DNA of 64,000 bases from Streptomyces zaomyceticus (GCF_014656215.1 NZ_BNBZ01000018.1:1-64000), one strand, 5' to 3'. Counted from the first letter of the stretch, positions 25,678 to 34,572 are shown. The notes: generated by a model not told the origin, from the sequence alone. Numbers and translations are program-made.

Positions 25678-27147
25678 ATGCCCCGCGACCTCGACCTGCG
25701 GCACGTGATCAGCCCCGCTGTCCGGGACCTGATCGAACTGGCCAACCTCGACAACTTCGACCGCACCCGCGACCAGATCACCCGCCTGCACGGTTGCACC
25801 CGACCGATCAACCTCGTCGGCCACACCACCACCCGCAATGCCGCCACCGGCGAAACGATCCGCTCGTACTCCACCAGCGACGAACCCACCGGACGGCTCC
25901 TGACCACCTGCGGCAACCGCCGTGCCTCCCGCTGCCCCGCCTGCTCCCGCACCTACGCCGCCGACACCTACCACCTCGTCCGCGCCGGACTCTGCGGCGG
26001 CAAGGACGTATCCGAGACCGTCCGCGCCCACCCCCGCGTCTTCCTCACCCTCACCGCCCCCTCCTTCGGCCCCGTCCACAACCGCCCCACCACCAAGGAC
26101 GGCAAGTCCTACGCCTGCCGCTGCGGCATCCACCACCTCGACGGGGCCCCCGAACTCGGAACGCCCCTGCACCCCAAGACGTACGACTACACCGGCGCCG
26201 TGCTGTGGAACGCCCACGCCGGAGCCCTGTGGGCCCGCTTCACCCTCAACCTCCGCCGCGCCCTGGCCGCACACTTCAGCATCACCCAGAAGGACATGAA
26301 GCCGGTCCTGCGCGTCTCCTTCGCCAAGGTCGCCGAGTACCAGAAGCGCGGCCTGGTCCACTTCCATGCCGTCGTCCGCTTCGACGGCCCCGACGGCCAC
26401 ACCAGCGCCCCGCCGGCCTGGGCCACCGTGGGCGACCTGCGCACCGCCATCGCCACCGTGGTCGAGAGCACCACCCTCACCGTCACCTCCGACACCATCG
26501 GTGACCAGGAGATCAGCTGGGGCAAGAAGTTCAGGGCCGACGAGATCACCGCCCTGGGCGACGGCGAACTCACCGACGCCGCCGTGGCCGGGTACGTCGC
26601 CAAGTACGCCACCAAGAACGCCGAGGACTCCGGAACCGTGGAGCGGTCCCTGATCTGCCGGACCTGTTCCGGACGGGGCACCGTCGGCGGACGCGTCAAA
26701 GACCTGTGCCCGGACTGCGAAGGCACTCGCCAGGCCGAACCCCTCAAGGACCTGCCCGTCCACCGGCACGTGAGGCAGATGATCCGCACCGCCTGGGACC
26801 TCGGCGGCCTGCCCGAGTTCGCAGACCTCAAGCTCTGCAAGTGGGCCCACATGCTCGGCTTCCGCGGCCACTTCTCCACCAAATCCCGTGCCTACTCCAC
26901 CACCCTCGGAGCCCTCCGCGACGTACGCCGCGCCTGGCGACTCGCCCAGGCCGACGCCGCCCGCACCCGCGCCGGCCACCCCACGCCCACCCCGGACACC
27001 GTCCTCGTCACCGAGTCCTCCTGGGCCTACCTGGCCTCTGGGTACCGCCCCGGCGAGGAACTCCTCGCCGCCCAGACCCGCCACGACATCAACCAGACCC
27101 GCGCCGACAAGGAACGTGCCAAGACCGAAGGGGAGGTATGGCAGTGA
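25678..27147 (+). CDS. Replication initiator (RepSA-like, HUH rolling-circle type)
   Basis: The protein has 489 residues from the ATG at 25678; an ATG 26 codons earlier is possible. An N-terminal Cys pair (CGNRRASRCPAC, about 78-90) resembles a zinc finger. The HUH metal motif is in GLVHFHAVVRFD (about 226-237), and a nucleophilic-Tyr region GYVAKYATKN lies at about 306-315. A second zinc-finger-like set follows (CRTCSGRG and CPDCEG). In pSAM2-like elements such proteins replicate the excised circle by rolling circle. The end overlaps the excisionase gene by 10 bases. Confidence 0.88.
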   Translation: MPRDLDLRHVISPAVRDLIELANLDNFDRTRDQITRLHGCTRPINLVGHTTTRNAATGETIRSYSTSDEPTGRLLTTCGNRRASRCPACSRTYAADTYHLVRAGLCGGKDVSETVRAHPRVFLTLTAPSFGPVHNRPTTKDGKSYACRCGIHHLDGAPELGTPLHPKTYDYTGAVLWNAHAGALWARFTLNLRRALAAHFSITQKDMKPVLRVSFAKVAEYQKRGLVHFHAVVRFDGPDGHTSAPPAWATVGDLRTAIATVVESTTLTVTSDTIGDQEISWGKKFRADEITALGDGELTDAAVAGYVAKYATKNAEDSGTVERSLICRTCSGRGTVGGRVKDLCPDCEGTRQAEPLKDLPVHRHVRQMIRTAWDLGGLPEFADLKLCKWAHMLGFRGHFSTKSRAYSTTLGALRDVRRAWRLAQADAARTRAGHPTPTPDTVLVTESSWAYLASGYRPGEELLAAQTRHDINQTRADKERAKTEGEVWQ

Positions 27148-27341
27148 CCGCCGCACCGACCACCCGCATGCTGACCCTCGTGGAAGCGCTGACCGAGCTG
27201 CGCATGTCCCGGGCCGCCTTCTACCGGCTCCGCGCTCGCGGGAAGGCGCCCCGCTGCCTCAAGCTCCCCAACGGACAGATCCGCATCCGCCGAGCCGACC
27301 TCGACATCTGGTTCGAAGGTTGCGAGGTGCCCGCGTGCTGA
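27138..27341 (+). CDS. xis: Excisionase (MerR-like HTH)
   Basis: The protein has 67 residues; GGGAGGT lies directly before the ATG. The winged helix-turn-helix LTLVEALTELRMSRAAFYRLRARGKAPRCLKLPNGQIRIRRADLDIWF is the pattern of small excisionases (DNA-binding domain 17). It lies between replication initiator and integrase with overlaps on both sides, the usual rep-xis-int module. Confidence 0.88.
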   Translation: MAVTAAPTTRMLTLVEALTELRMSRAAFYRLRARGKAPRCLKLPNGQIRIRRADLDIWFEGCEVPAC

Positions 27342-28714
27342 CGTATGACGTGAAGATCTGGGGCATCCGCAAGCGCGCCGACCGGGCCGCCGCCTACCAA
27401 CTCCGCTGGCGAGTCGGTGCCCAGCCGTTCTCCAAGAGCTACAAGATCAAGGCCCAAGCGGACGGCCGCCGTGCGGAGTTGCTGACCGCCCTACGCAATC
27501 GCGAGCGCTTCGATACCGACTCAGGTCTGCCCGAATCCGAGGTTCGGGCCCTGGGATCCCCCACGTGGTTCGCCCACGCTCGTGCCTACGCCGAGATGAA
27601 GTGGCCGGCGGCCTCGGCCAAGCACCGCGCGAGCATCGCGGATGCCCTGGCTACGGTCACGTCCAGGCTGGTCAAGGACAACCGCGGTGCTCCGGCACCG
27701 AAGGCTCTTCGAGCCGCGCTCTACGCCTGGTCCTTCCGGTTCGTCCGCGGTGACGACGGTGAACTGCGTTGCCGACTCGATGTGGAGACGCCACCGGCCG
27801 ACATTGTGGCCGCGCTCGACTGGATCGAGCGTAAGTCGGTAGACATCGCCGACCTGAGCACGCCTTCTGTAGTGCGGTCCGCGCTCAACGCCCTGAAACT
27901 CAAGATGGATGGGACGCCTGCGGCCGAGAACACGGTCAGGCGCAAGCTCCCCGTGTTCAGCAACTGCCTCCGGTATGCCGTGGAGTGCGAGCTATTGACG
28001 AAGCTCCCCCTGGGCCAGGTGGACTGGAGCCCGCCGGGGACGGACGACGAGATCGACTTCCGATTCGTTCCCGGCCCCAGGCTCGCCAAGGACCTGATCG
28101 ACACCGCTGGTAGGCAGGGCAAACGCGGTCAGCACCTGAAAGCGTTCTACGGCTGTCTCTACTACGCGGCGAATCGCCCGGGGGAAGCAACCGGGCTGCG
28201 CGAGAACGATTTCGTCCTCCCAGAAGAAGGCTGGGGAGAGGTGATCCTCTCGACCAGCACCCCGCGTGTGGGTTCGGGCTGGACGGACACCGGCGAGTCC
28301 TTCGACACCAGGGGTCTCAAGAAGCGGTCCCGCAAGGCAACCCGCTCCGTGCCCATCCCGCCCGTCCTGGTTCGCCTGGTGCGCGAGCACATCAAGCAGT
28401 TCGGCACCGCCGAGGACGGTCGCCTCTTCCGCGCTGTCCAGGGCGGCCACCTACTCTCGAAGGAGTACGGCGAAATCTGGCAGGCCGCCCGCCGCGAGGT
28501 CCTGACCGAGGCCGAGGTCACCTCCTCGCTGGCAGACGTGCCGTACTCCCTCCGGCACGCGGGCGTCTCCCTCTGGCTCGACTCCGGTGTCACGCCCGCC
28601 GAGGTCGCCCGCCGAGCCGGCCACAGCATCGCGGTCCTCTTCCGCTTCTACGCCAAGGCGATACATGGATCTCAAGATAGAGCCAACGCTCTGATAGAGA
28701 GTCGATTGCTCTAG
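27335..28714 (+). CDS. int: Tyrosine site-specific integrase
   Basis: The protein has 459 residues from the GTG at 27335, which overlaps the excisionase stop. The catalytic residues are visible: Arg in YYAANRPGEATGL (about 281), the YSLRHAG box (Arg 407, His 408), His 430 in ARRAGHS and the nucleophile Tyr 439 in FRFYAKAI. An N-terminal arm-binding domain and a core-binding helical domain precede them. The first His of the usual HxxR box is Tyr, a common change in actinobacterial AICE integrases. It should recombine the tRNA-Ser site. Unlike in most AICEs, two more genes separate it from attR. Confidence 0.92.
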   Translation: MLTYDVKIWGIRKRADRAAAYQLRWRVGAQPFSKSYKIKAQADGRRAELLTALRNRERFDTDSGLPESEVRALGSPTWFAHARAYAEMKWPAASAKHRASIADALATVTSRLVKDNRGAPAPKALRAALYAWSFRFVRGDDGELRCRLDVETPPADIVAALDWIERKSVDIADLSTPSVVRSALNALKLKMDGTPAAENTVRRKLPVFSNCLRYAVECELLTKLPLGQVDWSPPGTDDEIDFRFVPGPRLAKDLIDTAGRQGKRGQHLKAFYGCLYYAANRPGEATGLRENDFVLPEEGWGEVILSTSTPRVGSGWTDTGESFDTRGLKKRSRKATRSVPIPPVLVRLVREHIKQFGTAEDGRLFRAVQGGHLLSKEYGEIWQAARREVLTEAEVTSSLADVPYSLRHAGVSLWLDSGVTPAEVARRAGHSIAVLFRFYAKAIHGSQDRANALIESRLL

Positions 28715-28716
28715 CG

Positions 28717-29139
28717 TCACCTCGACGCGATCTGACCGCTCACCTCTCCAGCCGGAGCAGGAATGGCGATGGCCGATTCCCCATCCACCTCGGGCCCCTC
28801 AAGGTACTGGTCGAGAAAACCCTCCAACTGGGACACAACCAATTCCCACTCGTCAAGCACAACGGAAGAAGCATTCAAAAGACCTGAGCGACCATGCAGA
28901 ATGTCCGATGACTTCTTATAGATATGGCGAGATAGCCTAATCACGCCAAGAACCTCTCCATACCTATCCTGTCCCACAAGGCCAAGCACAAAGGCCAGTT
29001 GAGCATCCGCCCCGTTTGAGACAGTCGGAGGCCGATCCGGTTTGGACACTAGCTTATAGGCACCAAAAGAAACCCTCTCGATTCGCAGCCTCAACTCCAG
29101 AACCTTGATTCTGCGCAACGAGAGGTCGGCCACATCCAT
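28717..29139 (-). CDS. HEPN-like small protein, partner of the SMC-like ATPase
   Basis: The protein has 140 residues. It is mainly helical, with the segment SRHIYKKSSDILHGRSGLLN (about 86-105), which resembles the closing helix of HEPN proteins with the conserved His-Gly. The exact Rx4-6H spacing is not met, so catalysis is uncertain. Its ATG abuts the stop of the upstream ATPase without spacing, so they form one operon. Low G+C and rare codons set the pair apart from the rest of the element. A nuclease or toxin/partner role is inference. Confidence 0.6.
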   Translation of the reverse strand: MDVADLSLRRIKVLELRLRIERVSFGAYKLVSKPDRPPTVSNGADAQLAFVLGLVGQDRYGEVLGVIRLSRHIYKKSSDILHGRSGLLNASSVVLDEWELVVSQLEGFLDQYLEGPEVDGESAIAIPAPAGEVSGQIASR

Positions 29140-31662
29140 TCAGAAATCCCACTCCCCTAGGGTCGAGCAAGCATCAAGACCTGCTCTGATCTCCAACTTC
29201 AGATCAGCCTTCACTTCCTCTCCCCCGTGTGCAGCACTGTTCCACTTGGCAACGTGATGCCCGCATGCCTGCCGGGCCTTGTCGACAGGGTGAGAAAGAG
29301 CTGGATCCAAAGAGATGATCCGCTTGGCAACATCGAGTCGCTTGACGGTTGTCATTGCTTCATCAAGGAGCCCCAGCGAAGTAGCCACGTTCTCCCCTGA
29401 GTGCAGCGAATACCGGACTACACACTGCCTCAGCGCGTCATCCAATGCCTGCCGCAGCAACCCTCGAATGATCTGCACCTCACTGAGGTATCCGGTAGAA
29501 GACACCTTGGGCGAGAACTGCCATACCGATTCGGCATCCTTAATAAGGACCCGCCAAAGCTCGTCGGTCTTCTCAACAGAGATCTCTCCCCGGATCCCGT
29601 CACGACTTACGACCCACGCATCGCACACATGGCTCCGCGCCAGAAGATGCTCTTTCAAACGCTCATCGTGAGTTAGAACGATGACGCGCCTAACCCTAGC
29701 CAGGTCGGAAATAACGGCGGCGAGTCTGTCGACCCTAATTTCATCGAACGAATGGACGGGATCGTCAAGGATCAGGAAATTGAAGGGCCCAGAACCAGCC
29801 GTCGCAAAAAGCGGAGCAAGCAAGAAGGCATTCCTCTGCCCCGCGCTCAGCATGGCAAGCTCCAGCTTGTTCCCATCAGCTCCCTGTACGGAGATTTCAG
29901 CTCGTGTACGCTTGAGGCTTACCGATTCCAGGACGATTCCAGCATCTTTCAGGAGACGCTCCACCTGCACGCCGGCCTTACCTTCGAAACGCACAGTGCG
30001 CCCGGTACGGAGACGGTCCTCAAGTTCGCCGATACACTTGCGCGTAGCCTCCCAGAGTGGAGCAGAGTCGGCTTCCTCGTGATCCTGCTCCCAGGCCACG
30101 ATGTACGGTTCTAGCGTCGCCCTACGACCCCGTCGCCACTGGGCTGAAATATCACTCAGCTCGATCGCCTTACTCGAAAGGCCCTTCCAGGCTTCCCCTG
30201 AAAGTTCCGCTCGAATGCTGAGGAATCCTTTTACTACAGGGGCGACAGGCTGTTCGCCGTATGCCTCGAACGCCGCCAGCAGAGCTGCGTATTCGGATCG
30301 AAGACTGCCGAGCAGTGATTCATCGAACTCATCCAGACCCGAGACTATGTCGAGAACTGTCGGGATGACTTCAACGGCTCCGCGAAGTGCCTTCAGTGAG
30401 GATTTTGCCGCATTCCTCCTTGGTGCAGTCTCGGCGACATTTGCCAGGTTGTCAGCTAGACGCTGCACCCAATCGGAAACCTCACTGTCACAGACCGGGC
30501 AGATATAACCGCTGTTGGCAACCTGCTCGACCTCCGAATGGAGAGAAGTCAGATGAACCGCCAAACGATGGTGGACCGTAGGAACATCCCCTAGCACCAA
30601 CTCCAGTGCACGGTCGACATCACGCAGCGAAGAATCCAGTCTCTCGATTCCAGCCGCCGTAACCTCGGGTAGTGTTGCTCCGACTTCGGTGAGGCCGTTC
30701 TCAGTCAGCCAGACCCGCACGTCGCGCACATCGTCGCTCCAGGACACATCTGGAAGATGGTGCTGTGGTTCGAGTCCCAAGAAGTGGGCATCTACCCTTG
30801 CCACCCTCTCCTTAGCGCTCTTGAGTGCGGCAGCGAGACGCTTACGACTATCGGATGCGGAGGAGCTGATCTCCTCAACGCGACGTTCCAGGTGATCAAA
30901 GCAGCCACCGAGTGCGAGCAAATTCTCAATGTACCGCTGCAGATCTTCGTGCTGCTGCACACGCCTCTCTACATCGGCATATGAAAATACTGGCGGGTGG
31001 GATTCCACGGCATAGCTCCATGGGGTCTCCGAGATTTCGAAGCCCACAGGCTCCCCGCTCGAAATCTCACGGAGAGAATCGAAGTTGTTAACCTGGCCAT
31101 CCTTACCGATTCGAGCGGTGAGCCGAAGGGACTCATCACCTCGCATCAGAACGACTTCAACCGTTGATTCTTCCGCATCACGGGCACAGTTCACTTTCTC
31201 CCACAGTGGACTCTTCCCGCTTCTCGCAGTCGCCGGGGTAACTGCCGCCCACCAGTCCGATCGACCCGAGAGCGCCGTTCGAATTCCATCAGAGATGCTC
31301 GACTTCCCAGATCCATTGGGCCCGTGAAGGATAGTCACACCCGGCGTCGGGTCAAACTGAAAGGAAAAGGGAACGGTCGCACCCTGAAACCCCTCGATCC
31401 TCAGCGAAACGAGGTCCCACGAAATGCCACTCGTAGGATCCCATGCATCGGTTCTCCCAGTTCCCCCGATCTCTTCGATCAGAGTGAGGAGGTTCTCCCA
31501 AGCCTGTCTCTTCTGGGGGCTGTTCGCGCGAGCCACCGCGATCTTGCTTTCCTCGGCAAGGTCTGCGTATGTAAGAAGACTCAGCTCGCTAGAGCCGGCC
31601 GAGGCTCGGGCGCGATCGCCATCAGGGGCCGAACTGGTAGCCGTGTAACGATGAGGGTCCAC
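29140..31662 (-). CDS. SMC/Rad50-like ATPase with zinc hook, probable defence protein
   Basis: The GTG at 31662 (GGAG upstream) gives 840 residues; the longer frame to 31815 runs across the arm repeat and is rejected. Walker A GPNGSGKSS is at about 114-122. A coiled coil with a zinc hook YICPVCDSE (Cys about 388 and 391) divides the protein. The ABC signature LSAGQRNAF (about 605), Walker B LILDDPVHSFDE (about 630) and the H-loop LTHDE (about 663) follow. The C-terminal ~120 residues hold RQACGH (Rx4H, about 797-802) and NSAAHGG, possibly a HEPN-type RNase site. This is the build of RloC and related defence ATPases, but I cannot assign a named family. Confidence 0.78.
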   Translation of the reverse strand: MDPHRYTATSSAPDGDRARASAGSSELSLLTYADLAEESKIAVARANSPQKRQAWENLLTLIEEIGGTGRTDAWDPTSGISWDLVSLRIEGFQGATVPFSFQFDPTPGVTILHGPNGSGKSSISDGIRTALSGRSDWWAAVTPATARSGKSPLWEKVNCARDAEESTVEVVLMRGDESLRLTARIGKDGQVNNFDSLREISSGEPVGFEISETPWSYAVESHPPVFSYADVERRVQQHEDLQRYIENLLALGGCFDHLERRVEEISSSASDSRKRLAAALKSAKERVARVDAHFLGLEPQHHLPDVSWSDDVRDVRVWLTENGLTEVGATLPEVTAAGIERLDSSLRDVDRALELVLGDVPTVHHRLAVHLTSLHSEVEQVANSGYICPVCDSEVSDWVQRLADNLANVAETAPRRNAAKSSLKALRGAVEVIPTVLDIVSGLDEFDESLLGSLRSEYAALLAAFEAYGEQPVAPVVKGFLSIRAELSGEAWKGLSSKAIELSDISAQWRRGRRATLEPYIVAWEQDHEEADSAPLWEATRKCIGELEDRLRTGRTVRFEGKAGVQVERLLKDAGIVLESVSLKRTRAEISVQGADGNKLELAMLSAGQRNAFLLAPLFATAGSGPFNFLILDDPVHSFDEIRVDRLAAVISDLARVRRVIVLTHDERLKEHLLARSHVCDAWVVSRDGIRGEISVEKTDELWRVLIKDAESVWQFSPKVSSTGYLSEVQIIRGLLRQALDDALRQCVVRYSLHSGENVATSLGLLDEAMTTVKRLDVAKRIISLDPALSHPVDKARQACGHHVAKWNSAAHGGEEVKADLKLEIRAGLDACSTLGEWDF

Positions 31663-31772
31663 CGATGCTCCCTGTGCAGAACGCTCCTTGCGATTCGCGA
31701 TGTTACCCAGGTAACTACGGCTGGTGCATGGGGTTTTGCCCGATTCCCTTCCCCTGAACCTGAAGCACGCAC

Positions 31773-31793
31773 GGCGGTCCACACCTGGTCCAC
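31773..31793. repeat. Right arm-type integrase site candidate
   Basis: Identical 21-base copy of 13478-13498 in the same orientation, 112 bases inside attR. See the left copy for its internal repeat. Confidence 0.6.
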
Positions 31794-31850
31794 ACGCCCT
31801 GATCCAAAGCGGCACACGGGTGGGTCAGGGTGAGACAGGGCCCCACGAAG

Positions 31851-31879
31851 AAAGGGTGCCCCTGGTCGGGGCACCCCTT
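31851..31879. terminator. Element-borne terminator of tRNA-Ser(UGA)
   Basis: A 12-bp stem with one mismatch (31851-31862 and 31868-31879) around a 5-base loop ends 27 bases downstream of the tRNA 3' end (minus strand). It replaces the chromosomal hairpin now stranded at 13291-13325. Confidence 0.7.
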
Positions 31880-31905
31880 CTGGTCAGCACGTTCTCTGAC
31901 CTGCT

Positions 31906-31962
31906 GCGGTGGGTGTGGGATTTGAACCCACGGTGACATCGCTGCCACGACGGTTTTCAAGA
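31906..31962. repeat. attR: tRNA-Ser 3' half shared with attL
   Basis: This copy is part of the intact tRNA gene. It matches attL except for the variable arm, where it is two bases longer. Recombination probably took place near the anticodon-loop end, so this 3' half came with the element. Confidence 0.88.
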
Positions 31963-31993
31963 CCGTTCCCTTAGGCCGCTCGGGCAACCCACC
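31907..31993 (-). tRNA. tRNA-Ser (anticodon UGA)
   Basis: The 87-base cloverleaf has acceptor arms GGTGGGT/ACCCACC, the long variable arm expected for serine, the T loop GTTCAAATC and the anticodon loop CTTGAAA. CCA is not encoded. It reads UCA codons, which are rare in this genome. It hosts the integrated element, and its 3' half and terminator appear to be element-derived. Confidence 0.95.
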
Positions 31994-32040
31994 CCGCGCC
32001 GCCGTGTGTCCACGGACGGCGCGGGGGACAGCCTAGCCGG

Positions 32041-33549
32041 TCAGTTGTCGCCCGTGCGTTCGCCGAGGGTGACCGTGGCCGTGGCGGTCTTGCCGTCGCG
32101 CTCGTAGGTGATCTTGACCGAGTCGCCCGGCTTGTGGGTCCAGATCTCGCTGATCAGGGTGGGGCCGCTGTCGATCGGGTGGTCGTCGAAGGCCGTGATC
32201 ACATCGCCCGCCTTCAGGCCCGCCTTGGCCGCCGGGCCGTTGGCCGTGACCGAGGAGGTGCCGCCCGAGCCCTGGGAGGCGATCGTGGCGCCCTCGCCCT
32301 TCTCGTTCATGTTCACCGTCGCGCCGATCACCGGGTACACCGGCTTGCCCGTCTTGATCAGCTGCTGGGCCACGTTCTTCGCCTGGTTCACCGGGATCGC
32401 GAAGCCCAGGCCGATCGAGCCCGCCTGGGTCTGGCCGAAACCGCTCCCCGTGGACTGGATGGCCGAGTTGATGCCGATCACCGCGCCGCTCGCGTCGAGC
32501 AGCGGCCCGCCCGAGTTGCCGGGGTTGATCGAGGCGTCCGTCTGCAGCGCGCTCATGTACGAGTTGCTGCCGCCCGAGGCGTCGCCCGAGGCGACCGGGC
32601 GGTTCTTGGCGCTGATGATGCCCGTCGTCACCGTGTTCGACAGGCCGAAGGGCGCGCCGATCGCGATCGTCGAGTCACCGACGGCCACCTTGTCGGAGTT
32701 GCCCAGCGGCAGCGGCTTCAGGCCCTTCGGCGCGTTCGTGAGCTTCAGTACGGCCACGTCGTAGCCCTCGGCCCGGCCGACGACCTCCGCGTCGTACGAC
32801 TTGCCGTCCGGGAACGTCACGGAGAGCGTGCCGCCGTCCGCCGCCGATGCCACCACGTGGTTGTTGGTGACGATGTGGCCTTCCTGGTCGTACACGAAGC
32901 CCGTGCCCGTACCGCCCTCGCTCTCGCCGCCCTGCGAGCCGCCGGACTTCGCCTGGATCGTGACCACGCTCGGCAGCGCCTGGGCCGCGACCGCGGCGAC
33001 CGTGCCCGGGTCGCGCTTGAAGGCCGCGGGGGCCTCGCTCGAGGAGACCGTGGTCGAGCTGCCGCCGTCGTCGCCGCGCTGGGCCGCCCAGTAGCCGATG
33101 CCACCGCCGATGCCGCCCGCGACGAGCGCCGCGGCCAGGACCGCCGCCACGAGACCGCCGGTCCGCCTGCGCGGGGCCGCCGGAGCGTGAGCCGCGGGCG
33201 GGGGCGGGGCGCCCCAGGCCGGTACGGCCGGCGGGGGAGGCGGCCAGCCGGCGCCGGAAGCGGCCGCCGCGCCGACCTGTTCCGGGGCGGGGGCGTGGCC
33301 CGGGGCGGAGGCGTGGGCGACCGTCGGCGCATCGGCCGGGGCCGGGGCCGGAGGCGGGCTCGCCGGCGAGGCCGGGGTCTGCGCCGTCGTCGGGGCAGAG
33401 GTCGGTTCGGGGGTCGGCTCGGGGGTCGTTCCGGGATGCGTCGGTGCCGACGTCGTCGATTCCGGCGTCGGCGTCGAGGGAGGCGTCGGAGGGGCGGACG
33501 GGGTGGGCGGGGTCGCCGGTGCCTCCGTGCCCTCGTTCTCGGTGCTCAC
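32041..33549 (-). CDS. HtrA/DegP-type serine protease, membrane-anchored
   Basis: The protein has 502 residues. A ~130-residue Pro/Thr/Ala-rich cytoplasmic tail precedes one membrane segment (about 133-155, GGLVAAVLAAALVAGGIGGG). The S1C protease domain has His in VTNNHVVA, Asp in DVAVLKL and Ser in GNSGGPL. A C-terminal PDZ domain ends at about 495 (AGLKAGDVITAFDDHPI). The catalytic part should be outside the membrane and degrade misfolded exported proteins. This protease next to a phosphodiesterase and tRNA-Ser is a conserved Streptomyces arrangement. Confidence 0.92.
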   Translation of the reverse strand: MSTENEGTEAPATPPTPSAPPTPPSTPTPESTTSAPTHPGTTPEPTPEPTSAPTTAQTPASPASPPPAPAPADAPTVAHASAPGHAPAPEQVGAAAASGAGWPPPPPAVPAWGAPPPPAAHAPAAPRRRTGGLVAAVLAAALVAGGIGGGIGYWAAQRGDDGGSSTTVSSSEAPAAFKRDPGTVAAVAAQALPSVVTIQAKSGGSQGGESEGGTGTGFVYDQEGHIVTNNHVVASAADGGTLSVTFPDGKSYDAEVVGRAEGYDVAVLKLTNAPKGLKPLPLGNSDKVAVGDSTIAIGAPFGLSNTVTTGIISAKNRPVASGDASGGSNSYMSALQTDASINPGNSGGPLLDASGAVIGINSAIQSTGSGFGQTQAGSIGLGFAIPVNQAKNVAQQLIKTGKPVYPVIGATVNMNEKGEGATIASQGSGGTSSVTANGPAAKAGLKAGDVITAFDDHPIDSGPTLISEIWTHKPGDSVKITYERDGKTATATVTLGERTGDN

Positions 33550-33750
33550 AGCTCGCTCTCCTCGTTGACTGCGCGGGGTGGTGGTACCTACTGGTCACCT
33601 ACCGGGTCCAGGGTGCTGCACCAGCTTTTCCCACAGGACGTCAGGCCGCTGTAAGGCGGAGCTGTGCATTCACACTCCTACCTTTATATACGGACAGAAA
33701 GGACGCCTTCCGGTGTGCCCGTCCGACCCCGCCAATGGCACCATGACGCC

Positions 33751-34572
33751 GTGACTCACGCACGGCAGCACCCGAACCGCGTCCCCCTCCAGGTCGTCGC
33801 CCACCGTGGAGCCTCCGAGGACGCACCGGAACACACCCTGGCCGCCTATGTGAAGGCCATCGAGGACGGCGCCGACGCGCTGGAGTGCGACGTCCGGCTC
33901 ACCGCCGACGGCCATCTCGTCTGCGTCCACGACCGCCGCGTCGACCGCACCTCGAACGGCCGCGGCGCCGTCTCCGCCCTCGAACTCGCCGATCTCGCCG
34001 CCCTCGACTTCGGCACCTGGAAGGGCCGCGACGAGTCCGGCGAAAGCCCGGACCGGGGCGACCCCGGGGCCACGTCCGTCCTCACCCTCGAGCGCCTGCT
34101 GGAGCTGGTCAGCGACGCCGGGCGCCGGGTCGAGCTGGCCATCGAGACCAAGCACCCCACGCGCTGGGCCGGTCAGGTCGAGGAGCGGCTGCTCCAGCTG
34201 CTCAAGCGGTTCGGCCTGGACGCGCCCGCGTCCTCCGCCGACTCCCCCGTCCGCGTCATGAGCTTCTCCGCGCGCTCCCTGCAGCGGATCGCCCTGGCCT
34301 CGCCGACGCTCCCCACCGTCTCCCTCGCCCAGTTCGTCTCGCCGCGGCTGCGCGACGGGCGCCTCCCCGCGGGCGCGCGCATCGCCGGGCCCTCGATCCG
34401 GATCGTCCGCCACCACCCCGCCGTGATCCTGCGGCTCCAGAAGGCCGGGCACCAGGTCCACGTCTGGACGGTCGACGACGCCGAGGACGTCGAGCTCTGC
34501 GAGCGCCTCGGAGTGGACGCGATCATCACCAACCGGCCCAAGCAGGTGCTCGCCCAGCTGGGCCGCGACTGA
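33751..34572 (+). CDS. Glycerophosphodiester phosphodiesterase
   Basis: The protein has 273 residues from the GTG at 33751; the upstream extension lacks family similarity. The GDPD motif VVAHRGASEDAPEHTLAAY contains the catalytic His and Arg, followed by ALECDVRLTADGHLVCVHDRRVDRTSNG with metal-binding Glu, Asp and second His. Late VWTVDDAEDVELCERLGVDAIITNRP is typical. It hydrolyses deacylated phospholipids to sn-glycerol-3-phosphate and an alcohol. No signal peptide is present, so it is cytoplasmic. Confidence 0.92.
   Translation: MTHARQHPNRVPLQVVAHRGASEDAPEHTLAAYVKAIEDGADALECDVRLTADGHLVCVHDRRVDRTSNGRGAVSALELADLAALDFGTWKGRDESGESPDRGDPGATSVLTLERLLELVSDAGRRVELAIETKHPTRWAGQVEERLLQLLKRFGLDAPASSADSPVRVMSFSARSLQRIALASPTLPTVSLAQFVSPRLRDGRLPAGARIAGPSIRIVRHHPAVILRLQKAGHQVHVWTVDDAEDVELCERLGVDAIITNRPKQVLAQLGRD

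Larger units (their letters stand above)
13351..31962. mobile_element. Integrated conjugative element (AICE type) in tRNA-Ser(UGA), about 18.6 kb
   Basis: The element is bounded by direct copies of the 3' half of tRNA-Ser. It carries the full AICE backbone: GntR repressor, FtsK/TraB-like translocase, DUF2637/SpdB-like protein, HUH replication initiator, excisionase and tyrosine integrase, in the order typical of pSAM2-like elements. Matching 21-base arm repeats lie inside both ends (13478, 31773). Cargo comprises a DUF4062/membrane pair, a NUDIX gene, a radical SAM RiPP-like operon and an SMC-like ATPase pair. The core genes look intact, so excision and transfer may still be possible. Confidence 0.93.

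Noticed and set aside
31663..31815. Longer start of the SMC-like ATPase
   Set aside because: The extra 51 codons cross the arm repeat, are Arg/Cys-rich and have no ribosome site, while GTG 31662 has one.
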